DNA of 14,381 bases from a bacterium (GTDB taxonomy: Bacteria; UBA9089; CG2-30-40-21; SBAY01). Of this stretch, positions 11,787 through 14,381 are shown in pieces. The stretch's first letter is position 1; every line of letters begins with the position of its first letter. The position numbers and the translations under genes were made by a program. The notes below the pieces were generated by a model. That model was given only the letters and a program-made list of their open reading frames with translations. It made no database searches and was not told the DNA's origin. Location of the stretch: assembly GCA_040757115.1 (NCBI GenBank), contig JBFLYA010000092.1, positions 1 through 14,381 on the forward strand, read 5' to 3'.

Positions 11787-14381
11787 TTATCTAATGGTTG
11801 TGATTATTTCTTGTAATTTATTCATTGCGGCATTTACCTTCTCCGGGAATTTACCGCCGGCTTGAGCGAAATCTGGTCTGCCGCCACCACCTCCACCAGT
11901 GATTTTTGCCAGTTCGTTGATTAATTTCCCGGCATGGATTTTAGCAGTTAAATCCTGACTTACTTTGACTACCCAGAGCACTTTATTGTCCGCACAAGAA
12001 ACCAGAACAACCACACCTGATTTTAATGCCTCGATAATAAGGTCAGCTGAGGTGCGTAATGAAGTCGCATCCATCGCCGCTAATTCTTTCGCCAGCACCT
12101 TTATCCCATCTACGACAAAAGCCTCTTTTACCAGGTCAGTTGTGGCATCTGCGAGTAATTTTGTTTTGAGATGCAAACTCTCTTTTTCTTTTTCTTTTAT
12201 CTCTTGAACTAATTTTTCTACCCTTTGAACTAACTGTTGTGGTGAAGTTTTGAGTAAATCCGCCAATTGACTAATAGTTTTTTCAAGTTGATAGATATAT
12301 TTTTCAGCAGATTCCCCGGTTATTGCCTCAATCCTTCTTATGCCAGCGGCAATGCCTGTTTCATGCCGCAATTTAAAAAAGCCGATTTGGCCAGTGGCAT
12401 TTAGATGAGTTCCACCACAAAGTTCTAAGCTGAAATCACCTATCTTTACTGCCCGAACCCGCTCGCCATATTCTTCCTCAAATAATGCCATTGCCCCTAA
12501 TTTCGTTGCCTCATCAAATGTTGTTTCAAATATCGTTACCTGTAAATTTTCTCGAATCTTTTCATTTACGATTGCCTCTACACGGTTTATCTCTCGCTCC
12601 TTCATTGCCTCAAGATGGGTAAAGTCAAATCTAAGATAATCCGGTCCAACAAAAGAGCCTGATTGTTTAACATGAGTTCCCAACGCCTGGCGTAATGCGG
12701 CTTGAAGAAGGTGTGTGGCGGTATGGTTGCGGCTAATTGACAACCGCCGAGATAAATCAATACCTGCCAAAACCTCATCGTTTACTTTAATCTCACCTTT
12801 TAGGACTTTCCCAAAATGTAGAATTGCCTTATCCGACCATTTTGCCTCAGTAATTAATATCTTGACCGCATCATTGATTAATATTCCAGTATCGCCAATT
12901 TGCCCACCTGATTCGGCATAGAAAGGGCTGACATCAAGCACAATCTCGACTTCATCACCTGATGTTGCCATTTCTACCAGCTTTTTATCCTTGAGGATTC
13001 TGACTACCTTTACCTTGATTTTATTTAATTCATATCCAACGAATTTTGTCTGGTCAGTTATTTTCGTCTCTTTTTCTTCTTCGATAAAGACAAATTGCCC
13101 TGCCATTCTTGCCCTTTTGCGTTGTTCTTCCATCCGGGCATTAAATCCGTCAATATCCAATTTTAGTCCAGATTCATATATTATCTCTTGTGTCAGGTCA
13201 ACTGGAAAGCCATAGGTATCATAAAGTTTGAAAACATCACTGCCTGAGAGGATTTCTTGAGACTTGTTTTTATACTCGTTAATCATTTCCTCTAAAATGG
13301 TCAAACCTCGTTCCAGAGTATTTATAAATCTATCTTCCTCAAGTTTGATAATTCGGCTGATATGGTCTCTTTCGTGAAGTAAGGTCTGGTCGTGATTAAA
13401 GATATTGACTACCGCCGGCACGATTTGAAAAAGAAAGGATTCATGGAGGTTTAATTTCCTCCCCTGACATAGTGCTCGTCTAATCAAGGCGCGCAAAACA
13501 TAGCCGCGTGATTCATTGGACGGAATAATTCCATCATTGATTAAATAGGTAATTCCTCGCAAATGGTCGGCGATTACCCGTAAGGCAACATCCTTGCTCA
13601 AATCTCTACCATATTCAATTTTAGTCAGATTGGCAACATAATTAATGATTGGCTTAAGCAAATCTGTATCAAAATTAGTCTTAACCCCTTGTACAACCGC
13701 CGTTAATCTCTCCAATCCCATCCCGGTATCGATATTCTTTTTTGGTAATGGGTGCAGTGTCCCATCTTGAGCTCTATCAAACTGAGTAAAGACTAAATTC
13801 CATAGTTCTAAATAGCGGTCACAATGACATCCAACTTTGCATGTTTCCTTACCACAACCTATTTTTTCTCCCTGGTCAAATAATATCTCTGAACAGGGCC
13901 CACACGGACCTGTCTCTCCCATCTTCCAGAAGTTACTTTCTTCCCCTAACTTTACAATTTTCCCTTCTGGAACAATTTTTCTCCATATCTGGTTTGCTTC
14001 ATCATCATCTTTGTAGATAGAAATCCACATTTTATCTTCTGGTAAGCCGAGTTTTTTACTCAGAAATTCCCATGCCCAGACAATTGCCTCTTGTTTAAAA
14101 TAATCGCCAAAAGAGAAATTTCCCAGCATCTCAAAGAAGGTATGATGTCTTGCGGTTTTGCCGACATTTTCAAGGTCATTGGTTCTAAGGCATCGTTGAG
14201 AAGTAGCGGCGCGGGTAAAAGGCAATGGGTCTATTTCACCTAAAAATAGTGGTTTAAACGGTACCATCCCGGCAATTGTAAATAAAACCGTTGGGTCAGT
14301 CGGCACCAGCGAGGCACTTGTTTTAATCGTATGGTCAAGTGCGCTAAAATAATCTAAGAATTTTGTGCGAATTTCTGTTCC
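11787..14381 (-). CDS. alaS: alanyl-tRNA synthetase (5' end just outside the window)
   Basis: The enzyme charges tRNA-Ala with alanine in the cytoplasm and hydrolyses mischarged Ser/Gly-tRNA. The 864 visible codons are open to the window edge and begin G-T-E-I-R; family members start M-(x)-G-x-E-I-R, so only one or two codons are missing. Class II motifs are visible: TSQRC and TARHHTFFEMLGNFSFG (about 60-90) and GMGLERL (about 220). A Cys cluster (C-x4-C-x3-C-x-C, about 174-187) is a variant found in many bacterial AlaRS. The editing domain has HTATH (552-556) and CGGTH (655-659), the zinc-binding set. The C-terminal domain ends with a glycine-rich GGGGGGRPDFAQAGG (about 827-841). Total length is near the usual 870-880. 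An internal GTG at 14304-14306 is not the start, since conserved sequence continues upstream of it. Nothing suggests transfer or decay. Confidence 0.97.
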   Translation of the reverse strand, partial: GTEIRTKFLDYFSALDHTIKTSASLVPTDPTVLFTIAGMVPFKPLFLGEIDPLPFTRAATSQRCLRTNDLENVGKTARHHTFFEMLGNFSFGDYFKQEAIVWAWEFLSKKLGLPEDKMWISIYKDDDEANQIWRKIVPEGKIVKLGEESNFWKMGETGPCGPCSEILFDQGEKIGCGKETCKVGCHCDRYLELWNLVFTQFDRAQDGTLHPLPKKNIDTGMGLERLTAVVQGVKTNFDTDLLKPIINYVANLTKIEYGRDLSKDVALRVIADHLRGITYLINDGIIPSNESRGYVLRALIRRALCQGRKLNLHESFLFQIVPAVVNIFNHDQTLLHERDHISRIIKLEEDRFINTLERGLTILEEMINEYKNKSQEILSGSDVFKLYDTYGFPVDLTQEIIYESGLKLDIDGFNARMEEQRKRARMAGQFVFIEEEKETKITDQTKFVGYELNKIKVKVVRILKDKKLVEMATSGDEVEIVLDVSPFYAESGGQIGDTGILINDAVKILITEAKWSDKAILHFGKVLKGEIKVNDEVLAGIDLSRRLSISRNHTATHLLQAALRQALGTHVKQSGSFVGPDYLRFDFTHLEAMKEREINRVEAIVNEKIRENLQVTIFETTFDEATKLGAMALFEEEYGERVRAVKIGDFSLELCGGTHLNATGQIGFFKLRHETGIAAGIRRIEAITGESAEKYIYQLEKTISQLADLLKTSPQQLVQRVEKLVQEIKEKEKESLHLKTKLLADATTDLVKEAFVVDGIKVLAKELAAMDATSLRTSADLIIEALKSGVVVLVSCADNKVLWVVKVSQDLTAKIHAGKLINELAKITGGGGGGRPDFAQAGGKFPEKVNAAMNKLQEIITTIR

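Noticed and set aside
14304-14306. GTG as the start codon of alaS
   Set aside because: Conserved AlaRS N-terminal sequence continues in frame from here to the window edge, so the true start lies just outside.

Overview
The window (roughly 40% GC by eye) looks like chromosome from an uncultivated Gram-negative-type bacterium, probably a candidate phylum. I base this on a PorV/PorQ-like outer-membrane protein, a very large secreted protein with a C-terminal domain of the type IX sorting style, a DUF374 acyltransferase, and abundant small dispersed repeats. No marker here lets me name the phylum. Every gene I accept is on the minus strand, so transcription runs from high to low coordinates.

At the right end lies alaS (11787-14381), essentially complete; only its first one or two codons fall outside the window. 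Next comes a broken nuclease-like gene. Its N-terminal 71 codons (11429-11642), with a near-consensus leaderless promoter, are separated from a C-terminal piece (10830-11177) by a 251-bp element with terminal inverted repeats. A second element of the same type, 250 bp long and in the opposite orientation, sits at 9988-10237 just in front of the giant gene. Between them (10238-10829) there is no intact gene. That stretch holds a duplicated promoter, a 6-codon gene remnant with a good ribosome binding site, a long inverted repeat, palindromes and purine-rich repeats.

The centre (2540-9952) is one 2470-codon gene for a secreted surface protein. In order it has a signal peptide, 2 FG-GAP/VCBS units, a 7-unit Ycf48/BNR-like propeller, 8 more FG-GAP units, 2 DUF11 domains, an 8-unit PQQ-like propeller, 4 DUF11 domains, a fibronectin-III-like domain, an unclassified beta domain and a C-terminal sorting-type domain. 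The last DUF11 domain carries an insert of about 105 residues that resembles the flagellin hook IN module of FliD/flagellin proteins.

The left part has a 66-aa protein overlapping a minimal nucleotidyltransferase (2242-2442 and 1839-2294), then a PorV/PorQ family beta-barrel (857-1777), then a DUF374 lysophospholipid-acyltransferase-like enzyme (62-808). The giant protein and the PorV/PorQ protein fit a cargo plus outer-membrane partner relationship in a type IX-like export system. This is inference, since no core translocon gene is present. No tRNA, rRNA or CRISPR array was seen.
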